Of a stretch of 64,000 nt of DNA, positions 17,899 to 29,569 are shown piece by piece. The position numbers and the translations under genes are program-made. Below the pieces are notes generated by a model, which was given only the letters and a program-made list of their open reading frames with translations, did not search any database and was not told the origin of the DNA. Origin of the DNA: Toxotes chatareus (Eukaryota; Chordata; Actinopteri; Toxotidae); NCBI GenBank assembly GCA_016801885.1, contig JAFBJY010000301.1:248001-312000 (forward strand), written 5' to 3'. Positions within the stretch are counted from its first letter, which is position 1. Every line of letters starts with the position of its first letter.

Positions 17899-18900
17899 AT
17901 GGACACAGCGGACCAGGACGAGGTACACGCCGCCCTGGTTAATCAGGGCGGTTTGATTCAAGACCACGCGGAGTGGCTAGGCAGTCTACAGCAGGGAATG
18001 TCCGACCTTTCCGCCAGGACCGAACACCAGATGGCGTCGTTCGGCGAGCTGCTCACCCAGCTGGGCCAGCAGATCCAGCGGCTGCTGCCGCCTACACCAC
18101 CTCCGCCGCTTCCTGCCCCAGCTGAGATCGCGGCGGCCACCTCCGGCGACGCCACCCAGCTTCGCCTGCCTCACTCCACCTGAAAGGTTCTCCGGGAATC
18201 CGGAGACTGTCGGCCGCTCTCACCCAGTGCAATCTTCACTTCGAGCTCCAACCGCATCTCTTCCCGTCCGAACGATCCAAGGTGGCTTACGCCATCTCCC
18301 GCTTGACCGGGCGGGTGGAGGCATGGGCTACATCTGAGTGGGAGAGACGCACTGCCATCTGCGACTCCTTCCAGCTTTCGCCGACGCCATGACCCTCATC
18401 TTTCAGCATACCCGCCGGGAAGAGAGGCCGCCTGCCACCTGATGAGGCTCCGCCAGGGAGATCGGAGGGCGGCTGACTACGCCATAGAGTTTCGCTCCCT
18501 GGCCACGGACAGCGGGTGGAATCCCCGCGCCATGGACGCTGCTCGCACGGTTTGTCTAGCTCTCAGTGACCAGCTGGCTCTGCTGGAGCCACCTCAACCC
18601 TGGATGACCTAATTGCCTTAACTATTAGAATTGACAATAGACTGTTCGACAGGGAGCAGGAGCGCGCGCCGCTTCTCGCCCGAGCCCCGGCCAGACAGCC
18701 AAGACGGTGGCATCCTCTGGCTCACCCCACACCTCTAACCCTCTGTCTCCTCAGGTTTTCCGCCTCCCCAGATGAGGACCGAGGAGCCGATGCAGCTGGG
18801 TCGTGACTGCTCACGGAGAGGGAGCGCCAGCAGCGGCGGCAGTCAGGTGCGTGTTTCTACTGCGGCCAGGGGGGTCACCTAGTGGCGGAGTGCAGACTGC
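17899..18900 (+). pseudogene. Gypsy-2 Gag, frameshifted
   Basis: Starts MDTADQDEVHAALVNQGG with a glutamine- and proline-rich N-terminus as in sushi gag. The frame stops at 18183. Capsid-like sequence continues in other frames (for example ADYAIEFRSLA around 18475-18510). A zinc knuckle CFYCGQGGHLVAEC is at 18853-18894. At least three frame changes separate the start from the knuckle. Confidence 0.8.
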
Positions 18901-19019
18901 GCCAAACGCCTCGGCCACAATAGCTGTGGGCAGTTTGACGAGCGGGAGGATTCGCCCACTAAGAAGAAGTCTTGTTTTTCTGTGGAGGCGGCAGTCTGCT
19001 TTCCCGGGGCTCTGTTCCT

Positions 19020-20700
19020 GTTTCGCCCCACTTGACTCCGGGCCGAACAGAGCCTCCTGGACGCTGAGCTGGCCAGGCAGGCAGGCATTCAATTGGAACC
19101 CCTGGATCATTCCATTCCCGTCACTTCCCTGAATGGCCGCCTAGTGTCCACAGTTAAGTTTCGCACCGCACCCGTTCACCTCATCATTTCTGGTAATCAT
19201 CACGAGCACCTTCGTTTTTTTGTTTTTTCCTCCCCCCATAACCCTGTAGTTCTTGGTCACCCCTGGTTAATTCTCCACAATCCACTCCTTGATTGGCCCT
19301 CCAACCGGATCACCGGCTGGAGTGATCACTGCCACGCCGCCTGCCATGCTCAGCTCAGCTCAGACTCCCGGGGGTGATTCCTCTGGCACGGTGGAGACGC
19401 CGCCCGCACCTGACCTCTTCAGCGTGCCCCGGGAGTACCACGACCTAGCTGCTGTGTTTTGTAAGTCCAGAGCTCTGTCTTTGCCCCCTCACAGACCCTA
19501 TGACTGCCCCATCGACCTCCTGCCAGGGGCCACCTTGCCTAAAGCTAGGCTGTATAGCCTGGCTAAGCCTGAGCGGGAGGCGATGGAGCAGTATATTTCG
19601 GACTCTTTGAGCTCTGGCATCATTCGCCCTCGCCCTCACCTGTGGGGCGGGATTCTTCTTCAGTAAGAAGGACGGCTCCTCCGTCCCTTGTGTTGATTAT
19701 CGTGGACTAAATGACATTACAGTAAAGAACCGCTACTCGTTGCCGCTGATGAACTCAGCATTTGAAACACTGCAGGGGGCGCGGGTGTTCACCAAGTTAG
19801 ACCTCAGGAACGCCTACCACCTGGTCCGTATCCGGGCAGGTGACGAGTGGAAGACGGCCTTCCGAACACCGCTCGGCCACTTTGAATATCTGGTGATGCC
19901 CTTCGCCTAACAAATGCCCCTGCAGTGTTTCAGAACCTGATTAATGATGTCCTCAGGGACTTTTTGCATCGTTTTGTGTTTGTTTATTTAGATGACATTT
20001 TAGTTTTTTCTCGGAGCATCACCGAACATAGGCGGCATGTTCGGTTGGTGCTCCAGCGGCTGCTAGAGAACAAATTGTTTGTTAAAGCCGAAAAGTGTGT
20101 CTTTCACTCACCTTCTGTTTCGCTTTTTAGGTTTTGTTGTGGCGGAAGGAGAGGTGAGACCTGATCCAGAGAAGGTGAGGGCGGTCCTCGAATGGCCTGT
20201 CCCAGAGAACCGGAAACAACTGCAGCGGTTCCTGGATTCGCTAATTTCCTGAGACGCTTCATTCGAACTACAGTGTCGTGGCCGCCTTCTGACGGGTCTC
20301 ACATCCCCTCCGTCGCCCCTTCTTTGGTCCCCTGAAGCTGCTTCTGCTTTCAGACAGCTGAAGGTTTTGTTTACCTCCGCGCCTGTCTTGGTACAACCAG
20401 ACCCTCCAGCCAGTTCATTGTGGAGGTGGATGCCTCAGACTGGGTGGGTGCAGTGCTCTCCCAGAGGTCCCCTAAGGACGGGAGATTGCACCCATGCGCA
20501 AAAAAGCCGCCGTTATCACCGGGAGCGAAATTACGATGTGGGAAACCGAGAGCTACTGGCAATTGTTGGCCCTGGAGGAATGGAGACATTGGCTGAGGGG
20601 GCCTCTCAGCCCTTCGTAGTCTGGACTGATCACAAGAATTTGGCCTACATCCAGACTGCGGCTGCTGAATTCTAGACAGGCGCGTGGTCGTTATTTTTTG
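19020..20700 (+). pseudogene. Gypsy-2 protease - reverse transcriptase - RNase H, frameshifted
   Basis: The protease begins at the LDSG motif (about 19030) and continues with PVVLGHPWL. RT follows from about 19430: VPREYHDLAAVF, DYRGLNDITVKNRY, KLDLRNAYHLVRI and the catalytic VFVYLDDILVFS (19975-20010). RNase H is recognisable from VDASDWVGAVLS, NYDVGNRELLAIV and WTDHKNLAYIQ (20430-20655). Several single- or few-base deletions move the frame, so no long open frame survives. Domain order and motifs are those of Metaviridae. Confidence 0.82.
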
Positions 20701-22240
20701 GTCGCTTTCATTTTTCTATTTCTTTTCGCCTGGCTCCAAGAACACCAAGCCTGACGCCTCTCCCCCGTCAGTTTGAGGCAGCAGAGGTCACTCCCTCTTC
20801 AGAGACCATAGTGCCCCCTCCTGTGTGCTTGGCGCCTCTCTCCTGGCGGATAATGGATGAGGTCCGCAACGCCCAGATCCAGGAGCCTGACCCCGGAGGG
20901 GGACCCCCAGCAGGACATTCGCTCCCAGGGCCGTCCGCCCTAAAGCCTTGCAGTGGGCCCACGCAACCCGCCTCACCTGCCACCCAGGGGCCCGCCGGAC
21001 TGAGTCATTCCTTCGCCGCCGCTGCTTTCTGGTGGCCCGCCTGGCTAAGGACGTCCGGGAGTTTGTGGCCGCCTGCCCGACCTGCGCTTTTCAATAAGGG
21101 CAGCAACCAGCCACCTGCAGGCGAATCTCACCTCTGCTGCAGTGCCGGGTCGCCCCTGGTCCCACATCGCCTGGACTTTGTAACTGGTTTGCCACCCTCT
21201 AAGGGTAAGACTACAATATTGACCATAGTTGACCGGTTCTCCAAGTCTGCACATTTCATAGCCCTGTCCAAGCTTCCATCAGCCCTAGAAACCGCACAAT
21301 TACTCACCAAGCATGTTTTCAGACTTCACGGAATCCCACAGGACATTGTTTCAGACCGTGGACCCCAGTTCATCTCCCAGGTCTGGCGGGCCTTCTGCTC
21401 GGCATTTGGGTCCACTGCAAGCCTTTCCTCGGGTTCCACCCACAGACCAACGGCCAAACTGAGAGGACCAATCAAGATCTGGAGGTCATCCCCTCCGATG
21501 CGCTGTTCCCGCCGCCAAACCACCTGGAGTGTTGACTTACCGTGGGTAGAATACGCACACAATTCCCTCACCTCATCTGCCTCTGGTCTCTCCCCGCTTG
21601 AGTGTGCACTAGGTTACCAACCCCTCTGTTTCCTGAGGATGAGGGCCAACTCTCCGTCCCCTCGGTACAGCATCACTACCGGGCGGTGCAGACGATCTGG
21701 AGGGAGGCCCGGCAGCCCTGCTCCGCCGTCTGCTACCAACAAGAGGCTGGCTGACCGACATCGCCCCATGGCTCCAACCTACTCTGTAGGACAGTCAGTA
21801 CTCCTCTCTACCACAAACATCCGCTCCGCACTGAATCTAGAAAGCTCTCACCCAAGTTCATCGGACCCTTTGAAATCATCAAGATCATCAATCCTGCCGC
21901 CGTTAAGCTCTGGCTTTCCCAGAACCATGAGAATCCACCCGGTCTTCCACGCTTTCTCAGCTTAAGCCACACCAGACCAGCCCGCTTCAACCCACCTCTG
22001 CACCACCACCTCCTCCTCGCCTCATCGACGGTCAGCCAGCCTACACTGTACGAAGACTTTTGGACGCTCGGGGCGGGGCAGGGGCTTCCAGTACCTGGTG
22101 GACTGGCAGGGATATGGCCCCGAGGAGAGGTCCTGGGAACCAACATCACGGATTCTGGACCAGACTCTCATCCGGGACTTTCACCGCCGGCATCCTGAGA
22201 AGCCAGGAGGTGCGCCTGGAGGCGCCCGTTGAGGGGGGGG
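20700..22240 (+). pseudogene. Gypsy-2 integrase with C-terminal chromodomain, frameshifted
   Basis: The integrase core is readable from about 21165: LDFVTGLPPSKGKTTILTIV, HGIPQDIVSDRGPQFISQVW (second catalytic Asp) and a damaged segment around 21430-21470 where the Glu would lie. LPWVEYAHNSL follows. The C-terminus carries a chromodomain (YLVDWQGYGPEERSWEPTS, about 22090-22150), which in chromoviruses steers integration to marked chromatin. The reading frame changes repeatedly, including inside the chromodomain. Confidence 0.8.
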
Positions 22241-22244
22241 GTAC

Positions 22245-22881
22245 TGTCAGGGTCTCTGCTGGAGCCAGGGCTTTTATTTTGAAGTTTATTGTTTTGCTTA
22301 CGCTTTTAGTTAACTTCCTGTTTTATTTTGTTACTCACTGTTCTCCTCTCGCTTCAGGTGTCTTGTCTTCCCCGCCTGTGTGTTCACCTGCCTGTGATTA
22401 CCTGCTCTTCCCTAATGTGTCACACCTGTGTCCAATGGTCTTCCCATCCCTGGTGTATTTAGTGTGTGTCTTTCCCCGCACTTGTTGCCAGTTTGTTTTG
22501 TGTGCCTTGCCGCAAACTTACCAGCGATCATAGCTCTCTAGCAGCCTAGTTGTGTTTTTTTGGATCCTTGCTCTGTTTTTCGACCTGTCTCTCGCCTTGC
22601 CCTCTAGTACTTTCGCCTGTGTCCTCTCGTGCTTCGACCCACGCTGGATTACTGGACTCTGCCTTCGCCTGCCCCCCCCTGGTACCTCTGCCCGCTGGAC
22701 TGTCTTCCTGGCTACCGGACCCACTGCTGCCTTATCCCTCTGTGCTTTCGCCTCTACTGACTGCTTGCCTGTGTAAATTTATCTAGACACTATTAAAGGA
22801 TTTTGTTTTGAACTCTCTCTGTGCCTGGTCTGCACCTGTGTCCAGCCACCACATCAGAACAGTTCAGGTGAACGCCTGACA
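22245..22881 (+). repeat. Gypsy-2 3' LTR
   Basis: Copy of 17200-17882 but 46 bp shorter. The differences are mostly loss of short blocks in the pyrimidine-rich region rather than substitutions. The CCAAT (22432-22436) and GTATTTAG (22454-22461) motifs are kept. Confidence 0.9.
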
Positions 22882-23402
22882 ATGGGGAAAGCAAAAGAAC
22901 TATGAAAAGACCTACAAGAGAAGGTATTTGAACTTTAGAAAGCAGGAAAAGGATAGAAAAAGAGAATTGAAAATCTTTACAATTAAAAACAGTAATTGAA
23001 GAAGAATGGGAGAAGATTACCCCTCAACAGTGTGAAAGGCTCGTGGAGAACATGCCAGCCAGGATTAAAGTGCTACTGCTTGCTAATGGCAGGAGTACTA
23101 AATATGAATTCTGTTATGTGATGCTTTATCTTTTGTTCAGTTTTGAAGACATTCTTTGCTATTTGTTAACTTTGATAACAACAATGTTGAGAACTGACAT
23201 GTTGACACCATGAAGAATTTACTTTTGCTAATTTTTGTCTTGATAACAATAAACAAAAGAAATGATTTTTGTTTGTGTCTGTCTGATGCAGCCACATCTT
23301 GTGAAATCCTAAAAAGATTTTTCTGCAAATATTTCATGATAATATTTGAGATTGTGTAAAATTTGAAGGGTGTCCCAAAACGTTTTTCCACTACTGTATA
23401 TA
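22882..23402 (+). mobile_element. Tc1/mariner deletion derivative
   Basis: Begins with a Tc1 transposase start, MGKAKEL, a stop, then KDLQEKVFEL. It jumps directly to the transposase C-terminus (EEWEKITPQQCERLVENMPA, then GRSTKY). The right terminus reads GTGTCCCAAAACGTTTTTCC. The catalytic core and the left terminus are missing. The left edge coincides exactly with the end of the Gypsy-2 LTR. Confidence 0.75.
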
Positions 23403-24230
23403 TATAATGTGCTTATTGAATTGAAACCCAGAAACAGGTTGATGCTCTGAGCTTAGAACAGAGTGTGCTGCCATCTTGTGCTGAAATAAACGTCCTGCTA
23501 ATAAGCTGGGACTTGACAAGTGCCACACAAAGGATCCCTGGTTTGAGTGTTTACCCCACAGTCACTGAGGCGTGGACGTCACTGGCTGTAGTCATGCCAA
23601 GGTTGTCTAAGGCATGTGGCCAGTGGCTCTCACTGTGGGAGGAGCTGCTGGAACTGGGCTGGCAGTTTGATCCTCAGCTCCTCCTGTCCACATGCAGAAG
23701 CGGCAAGCACTGCCATCAGTGTGTGTGTGTGTGTGTGTGTGTATGTGAATGGGTAAACAAGAGCCAAATATAAAGCCCTTTGGATATAAGCACTATGTAA
23801 ATGACAGGCATAGAACATATAGAATAGCAAATAGTGTGAGTAGCAGACAGTCTAAAATAGTGTATTAGCAATTTACTGTACATGCCAATGAAAATAAGTG
23901 CAGGTGTAAAGATACAAGTTGATGCAGTGAGATTTCCATCTTTGCTTTAAGGTTATTGTGATGACAGTATGTGGTTTTATGATGCTATAAATCATTGATA
24001 ACAGACTTCTATCAAATATTATCAGACACTGAGATTGTGAATGAGCGACTAGCCACAATTTAGTAAATGCAATTTATTGACGTCATATTTATTTAAATGG
24101 AGATATGAGGCTATACCAGTGTGAGAATCTGGACCTTGAGTGAGAAATAAAGAGACGATACAAAAGGAGTGGAATGGCAAAACTGAGTCAAAAGCTTCAC
24201 AGCCACATTCAGCTGGGGACTGGTTTGTCA
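23403..24230. other. non-coding, with a (GT)n tract
   Basis: A (GT)12 tract lies at 23719-23742. The stretch near 23500-23700 resembles exonic composition but I find no motif. Nothing else is recognised. Confidence 0.4.
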
Positions 24231-24350
24231 GTCACATTCACCGTCGTGAACACACGTGGACGTTTTATCACCTGTATCACAGTAAGTGTGAAAATGGAGC
24301 AGAATAAAAGAGGGAGAAACTGCAGCAAATAACCATGAGCTGCCTACCTT

Positions 24351-27300
24351 TAGGTTCTCGTAGTGTTTGATGGTTTTGCAGTGGTTGATCTCAGGTTCTG
24401 TGGTTCCGCTGAAGAATGGATTACATACTGTACAGAAGAAAGCGGTCTTTGGGACTAAGAACTCCATACCTGAGGACACACACACACACACACATACGAG
24501 AGTGACTCTAGAAATACACGTGACTCTAGAGAAAACAGTGATGAACAGTCACGGTAAATAAATACTGTCATACCAACTGGATTGCTGGGGTCAAAAGGGG
24601 GGAGGGAGTAGTCAGTGCTCATGGGCTTTTTCATCTGTAATGTCTTCTTCATACTCTCCTCTTCTCCGTTTGTTATGTCTTTGGACATCTGTTGCTTTCC
24701 TAGAAGAGACAGGGACTGCTTTAAAGTCCAATCTAGAACATACACAGGATTAAAAGACCTGGTCCTGGCTTTGCTCAACAAAGCAGATAAGCTAATAATT
24801 AAGCATTTTCCAAATGCACTTCATGCGTCTTCATCTTGGTGCTGTTATTAAACACCTGCAATGACTTATGGCAAGTACCTGCCCCAAGGACAACGTCCCA
24901 TCATCAAGCCTGATTCTCTACCCACTGAGGAACTGCTGCCACTCAAAGTTCTACTTCAAAGAAAATCAAAGCCTACCTGTCTCTGCAGCAGGAGCTCCCG
25001 TCTCTTTGTCCTCCTGGTCCTGCATCTTCTCCTGTCCTTCTGTTTTGTCCAACACCAGCACCGTCTCCTCCTCCTTGGCCTGGCTGTGACTGAGAGGACT
25101 CTCCTCTTTCTTATGGTCCTCACTCTCTGCGGTCACTGCTCCTATGGCTGGGCTGTTTGAGGAGGAGTCTGCAGGGGCAGCTTCAGGTGGGTTACCTGAT
25201 GCTGCAGGGGCAGGCACGGACAGGTGTTGGACCTCTGGGGTGGAGTCCAGGGTGGGCAGTGGTGTGATTTCTAAACATAAAGACAGATGTCAGGCCAAAT
25301 TTACAATTTGAAACCAAAAACAAATAAAGAAAAATATCTAGGAAAGACTGTGTTTCCTTGTGTTGATGGTAGAAGTGAAATCAGTGTGAGGCTGTACCAG
25401 TCTCAGGTGTTTGGCTGAGAGAGGACTCAGCCTGTGGAGCTGGTAAGGTGGATGCTGCAGCGGTGAGGACCGGACTGGGTGTTAAACCTGACGACCTGTC
25501 TGAGGAGTCAGCTGTTGGTGCTCTCACGGGTTCAGACTCTGATACTTGTTGATTAGACTTGAGCAGAGTCGCTGTGGCATCCGATACTGCTGTTTCTATG
25601 GCAACCTCCATTGGTGTGTCCAAGAAGCAGAAACCCAGAAAAGGACTGACGTCATAAGACTGTGGACATTTAAGTCTGGGACACCCCCATCAAACATGTA
25701 GAGAAAAGCTTGATGGGATATACGCAAGCTAAAATGTACCCCTGTAGTGTCCTGAGGGACAGATGTGGGAGCATCCTCCTCCTCCCTGTCTGTGGTTTCC
25801 ATGGGAACAAGAGCAGGAGAAGACAGAAGGTCAGTAACATCTCCTACTTCATCTAATGTCACAAAGTCACTCATGTTGAATGGGAAGTGGTCCTCTGCTT
25901 CAACTTCCTGAGAAAGAAGAGTCGTTGTTGGGCCTTTTTCACCAGGTGTGAAGTGTTCACAGACCACGAGAGGTCAGAGGAAATGTGGATGACCAGGAAC
26001 TTTATGCTGTCCACACGCTCCACCGCCTCCCCATGCAGACAGGAGCGTGTTCAGTCTTCCTGGACCTCCTATAGTCCACTATGACCTCCTTGGTCTTGCT
26101 GATGTTCAGGATGAAGTTATTCCTGTTACACCACTGTGTCAGATTCTGGACCTCTTCTCTGTAGTGGGTCTCATCATTGTTGGATATGAGACCCACCACG
26201 TGGTGTCGTCCGCAAACTTCACGACCATGTTTGTGGGGTGGATGGCAGAGCAGTCATGTGCGAAGAGGGTGAAGAGGGCAGGGCTGAGGACACAACCTTG
26301 CGGCGTGCCAGTGTTGAGGATCAGTGGGGCAGATGTAGACTCTCCTATCCTCACCACCTGGGGCCTGTTGGTGAGGAAGTCACTGATCCAGGAGCAGAGC
26401 GTTGTTGACAAACTCAGGTTGTGGAGCTTCAGGGCCAGCATGTCCGGGGGAACAGTGTTAAAGGCTGAACTGAAGTCCACAAATAGCATCCTAACATAAG
26501 TGTTAGGATGCTGCAGGTGAGTCAGGGTCGTGTCAAGTGCTAACGAGACAGCATCTTCCGTAGAACGGTTCTCCCCGTAGGCAAACTGGAGGCTGTCCAG
26601 GCCAGCAGGGATGGTGTCCTTGATGTACTTTAGGAGGATCCTCTCCAAGCACTTCATGAGGACTGGAGTCAGAGCGACAGGTCGGTAATCATTGAAGCAG
26701 GTGAAGAAAAACTCCTGCCAGTTGCTCAGTGCATGACTTCAGGGTACGACCTCACACCTTGTCTGGACCTGCAGCCTTGTTGATGTTGATCCTCCTCATG
26801 GCAGTGGTCACTTGGTGCAGCTGCAAGACGAGAAGCTGATGCTGCACCTCTGGCTGAGGAAGATGTACAGCCCTTCTCCTGCTTGGAGAGTCCAAGCGTG
26901 CCAAGAAGCTGTTTAAGGTGTCAGGCAGAGTGGGATCATGGCCAACCTGCTGGTCGCTGCTCAAGGTTCACTAACAAGTAGAAATGCTGCACTAAGCACA
27001 AGATGAAAGAAGCAAGCACACAAAAGGAAGATATTTAATATAGAAGATTAGAGCAGAGGAGGAGAGAAAGATGACGAGTGTCCTGTAAAGGATGTGGGTG
27101 AATGATGAGAGGCCTTACCGGTGTGCTGAGGCCAATACGCTGTTTGACATGGATTATCTTCAGCTCACAGTCTTTAATCTTGGTGGGGATGAAGGAGTGG
27201 ACTTTCACTATCTCTTGAGCAATCTCCGTGTCTGCCACTGACACAAGCACCTAACATACAATACCTGTGATAGTAGTTTAAGCTATGACAGAAGCAGCTT

Positions 27301-28990
27301 GCATGGCTACATGTATTACTGGTGTCCAGGTGTTTTCTCCTCCCTCCTGGTGTGATCACACCAAACTTTCCCATTTGTTTTGCCAGGATGAGGTCAGAGG
27401 GCGTGTCAAAGGGCTGGATCAGCTTGATGATGTCACTCTCTGAGCAGCTGCTCTCAGGAAGTCCTGTGATCAACACCATGCCTTTCTGTAGGAGACATTA
27501 CAGAACAAGTGAATTTGACAGACATTTAGCTGAACTTAGGTTTTCCTTTTTAATACATTTCCAAACATAAAATTCTGTTTTCAGACTGATGAGGGGGAAA
27601 ATGACCTGAAAGGATTTTAGTATCAGGCTGAAACACAAGAAAATGTGATGGAAGTGAAGGAAGCTGTACCACATCAGACGTCTTGTGTTCAGCCTCAGCT
27701 CCTGCAGTGGGGAGTAGGAGGGGAAGATGCTACACTCAGTATGTTTTCATACACATCACAACTACAAGCCAGCAAATGCAAGACATCACAAACCAGACTA
27801 CATGTGACTAAGCTACAGTTTATTCCATGTGATCATGTACAGTTAACAGACTGTGATTTTAACTAGATATACTGAGTATTTGTTGACAGTGATAGATGTG
27901 GATATATTAGCACTGACTGCCTGCAGACTAGCAGTGGTGTTTTTTTGTTGTCCTACCTGAGTCTTCCCCGGCAGGACCCTTCTCCTGTCCTGAAGCAGGT
28001 TTGCTGTGAAGTCAGAAATAATCATATCTGAGTGCAGGTTTGAAATGGGCAGGTTGAGTGAACAACATATGGGGTTAAAGGGAAGAACGGTGATGATAAC
28101 TGTGGCAGACCTGTTGTTGGCATCAGGAGACTGCACTCCTTCAGGTTTCTAAAGGAAATCAAACAGAAATGAGACTTCAAACATCAAAAAATAATAATAA
28201 AAAAAAAAAAGGAATTGCAACTAATTTTGTGTATGAGATGGTTTCTGAATCAACAATTGCATTTAGACAGAAAACAAACTCCACTCAGCATTTTTGTGGA
28301 AGCTTTATGTTTTCTATGATTGAAAGGGTTTAAAGTGAACATGCCTTCAGTGCCACATGTGTGTATGTTTTCCACATGGTACCTTGGCTGTTGAAGCAGT
28401 GATTTTCTGGTCTCTGATGGAGAGATTTGTGGAGTTAGCCAGTGCCTGAGCGTCTTCAGCCTTCACCATGCATACAGAGGCCTGCAGCAAGGGATAGAAA
28501 CCAGGATGACATTGTGCAAAGCAGAAGCAGGAAACCTGCACAGGCTAAAATATCCACAGCCACTGTTTTGTTGACTGAAGAGTGACAGATGAACAGGCCA
28601 ATTCTATTCTTTCTTGTAAAACACACTTAGAGAAAATGTTAATTCTTCACATTTTAATACAACAGAAAATAAGCATCCTGTTTTCAAGAAATGGACTGAT
28701 TACTGAAACATGTTCTTTCTTTTTTGCCTGTAATATTCACAACATGAGCAAACTGCAACACTGACAACACTTCGTTTTTTTCTTTTTTTTTTTTTCTCTG
28801 TCATCTGTTTGAAACTGTTCTGGAACTTCAAATCTCAAAGTGAAATTTCTTGTAAAACACATGAACATGTAGATACTCTTAGACATAGCTTCTGTCCTTG
28901 GCTCTTCTCGCTCTCTTCTTCTGAGCACGGCATGAGGATCACGTTGTTGATCTTGCCAAAGGACCCGACCAAGTCAGTAACTTCCTGGTT
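24351..28990 (-). CDS. ZNF638/matrin-3-like RNA-binding protein, partial multi-exon gene
   Basis: Minus-strand exons with plausible GT-AG borders. About 28990-28925 holds RRM 1 first half (DLVGSFGKINNVILMP); 28481-28383 RRM 1 second half (AEDAQALANSTNLSI). 28150-27956 is a linker. 27486-27362 starts RRM 2 (MVLITGLPESSCSESDIIKL) and 27251-27119 ends it (VADTEIAQEIVKVHSFIP). 25905-25740 has SDFVTLDEVGD, a motif typical of the ZNF638/matrin-3 family. 25595-25398 and 25272-24978 are acidic/Ser-rich; 24703-24573 follows. 24471-24351 is a matrin-type U1-like zinc finger (FFCTVCNPFF...INHCKTIKHYENLK). Such proteins bind RNA in the nucleus and act in splicing. The 5' part is cut off by the transposon starting near 28990. 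The donor after 27362 appears to lack one G. Probably a truncated paralogue; expression unknown. Confidence 0.6.
25890..26966 (-). mobile_element. CR1/L2/Rex-group LINE fragment (reverse transcriptase)
   Basis: Minus-strand reverse transcriptase of a non-LTR element, 5'-truncated near 26966 (NKAAGPDKV is the start of the RT domain). It contains MKCLERILL, LQFAYGENRSTEDAV, VDFSSAFNTV, GTPQGCVLSP and the catalytic FADDTT, then LTQWCNRNNFILNISKTKE. It lies between exons of the ZNF638-like gene in the same orientation. One frame change occurs near 26740. Endonuclease and 3' tail are missing. Confidence 0.8.
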
Positions 28991-29569
28991 TGGAAATCTT
29001 GCCAAGTATATTTTTCTAATTTCTAGTCAAAATATCTCATCACACTTAATATAAGACAAAATCACCTAAAGAGAGAGATTTAAGCGAGATAAAGGAGCTT
29101 GTTTTTAGACAGTGCATCTTGAATATCTTATTAAGTGAAACTGTCTTGAAAACATCTTGTTTTGAGTCATGTCTCAGATGAAACAAGGTTTTTTTTGACA
29201 TGTCATAAGGTTTTTAAGCTGCTGAGTTATTTGTAAAAGATGAATCGTCTTGTTTTAAGAAATAGACTCAACTTGAACTGAGACAACAGATCTGCTTCAT
29301 TGAAAACTGCAGGTCAACATGCACAACAACTCATGCACAATACAGTGTGGCTATTTTTCTTACATTTCCATCAAACTGTCCATATATCTAACAAAGACAA
29401 AGGCAAAAGCTGGAATTGTTTCCTTCTCTGTTCTGTCGTACTCTAGACATACTGCATCACATTATTACAAAAGTAATAAGTAAAAATAAATGCTGTCATC
29501 AATTACAGTGTTTGTCAGTGCTTTAAAAAAAAAAAAAAAGCCCAAATTCCCACGCTCAATACAGACTCA

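Larger units (their letters stand above)
17200..22881 (+). mobile_element. sushi/Tf1-type chromovirus (Gypsy-2)
   Basis: Plus-strand 5.7-kb LTR element with 683- and 637-bp LTRs (TGTCAGGGTC...CGCCTGACA). In order: a self-complementary primer site, a proline-rich gag start, CCHC knuckle, protease, reverse transcriptase, RNase H, integrase, chromodomain and polypurine tract (GAGGGGGGGGG at 22231-22241). Gag style, chromodomain and primer site identify the vertebrate sushi group, relatives of which gave rise to mammalian PEG10/RTL genes. All coding regions are broken by many short deletions. No target-site duplication is evident. Confidence 0.93.

Noticed and set aside
20811..21965. 384-codon plus-strand frame as an intact Gypsy-2 integrase
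   Set aside because: Only the middle part matches integrase motifs; the ends are out of the true frame, so the length is coincidental.
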